Of a stretch of 64,000 nucleotides of DNA, positions 63,913-64,000 are shown piece by piece. Source of the DNA: JBQSUQ01 sp052384575. Its GTDB lineage: Bacteria; Pseudomonadota; Gammaproteobacteria; Enterobacterales; Pasteurellaceae. The notes below the pieces were generated by a model. That model had not been told where the DNA came from. It searched no databases and saw nothing but the letters and a program-made list of their open reading frames with translations. The position numbers and the translations under genes were made by a program. The DNA is taken from the NCBI GenBank assembly GCA_052384575.1, contig JBQSUQ010000001.1. One strand, given 5' to 3'. The stretch's first letter is position 1, and every line of letters begins with the position of its first letter.

Positions 63913-63945
63913 AAAACCCCGAACACTCGCAATGTTCGGGGTTTT
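63913..63945. terminator. Bidirectional terminator at the top of the tail module
   Basis: AAAACCCCGAACA pairs with TGTTCGGGGTTTT (13 bp, 7-nt loop), with A/T runs on both sides. It separates the visible tail genes from genes beyond the window. Confidence 0.85.
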
Positions 63946-63952
63946 GTTTTTA

Positions 63953-63983
63953 CAACGGGTCAAAATTTGCAAATTTTTTGCAA
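63953..63983 (+). repeat. Dispersed CAACGGGTC repeat, copy C
   Basis: It reads CAACGGGTC, then AAAATTTGCAAATTT, related to copies at 15940-15967 and 16821-16856, but is on the + strand and directly after a terminator. Confidence 0.55.
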
Positions 63984-64000
63984 GTAAAAATCCACCTTCA

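Overview
The window looks like chromosome of a Pasteurellaceae bacterium, Haemophilus in the broad sense. It is A+T rich and is sprinkled with the Haemophilus-type DNA uptake signal AAGTGCGGT or its complement (roughly forty copies counted by eye). It also carries the competence pilin operon comNOPQ and many familiar Haemophilus gene neighbourhoods. The Pal protein differs at many positions from the H. influenzae P6 sequence as I remember it, so I lean towards a relative such as H. parainfluenzae rather than H. influenzae itself. That species call is inference.

Layout. 1-3748 (+): end of pstC, then pstA-pstB-phoB-phoR, the phosphate transporter with its two-component regulator. 3789-13351 (-): hrpA, a UPF0756 membrane protein, a peptide-type binding lipoprotein, degS, ribD, nrdR and an unknown membrane protein. 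13352-20093 (-): guaB and guaA, here separated by about 3.4 kb of five accessory genes (lipoprotein, HAD phosphatase, DUF1919 protein, BRO-N/DinD-like protein, membrane-anchored coiled-coil protein). 20228-21160 (+): birA. 21163-21554 (-): tRNA-Gln x2, tRNA-Leu, tRNA-Met. 21692-28636 (-): nagC, recC and comQ-comP-comO-comN. 28748-33575 (-): tRNA-Lys, then pal-tolB-tolA-tolR-tolQ-ybgC. 33729-38452 (-): murA-ibaG-mlaB-mlaC-mlaD-mlaE-mlaF. 38562-42790 (-): xseA and rne. 43194-44684 (+): rluC and an unknown secreted protein. 44756-46325 (-): trxA and metB. 46596-46896 (+): tRNA-Gly, tRNA-Leu, tRNA-Cys. 47019-57747: corB-like, cytochrome-assembly-like, ffh, a lipoprotein, mpl, fbp, a lipoprotein, gloA, rnt, a transporter and priC. 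57789-64000: the left end of a prophage with a contractile-tail module read leftward (small membrane protein, spike, W-like, J, I-like, tail fibre, fibre assembly, small ORF).

How the parts work together. pst/phoBR senses and imports phosphate. tol-pal and mla maintain the outer membrane, with murA, mpl and degS acting on wall and envelope. guaBA makes GMP. comNOPQ supplies minor pilins for DNA uptake, and recC and priC serve recombination and replication restart. rne, rnt, hrpA and rluC handle RNA.

The two accessory regions are the cassette inside the gua locus and the prophage. The prophage is bounded by a 61-nt 3' fragment of a tRNA-Ser(TGA) gene, which I read as one attachment site; the restored full tRNA gene should lie beyond the right edge of the window. 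I did not find a clear case of an undescribed defence or mobile system. The most unusual structures are the gua-locus cassette and the repeat that abuts the BRO-N gene on both sides and recurs in the prophage.
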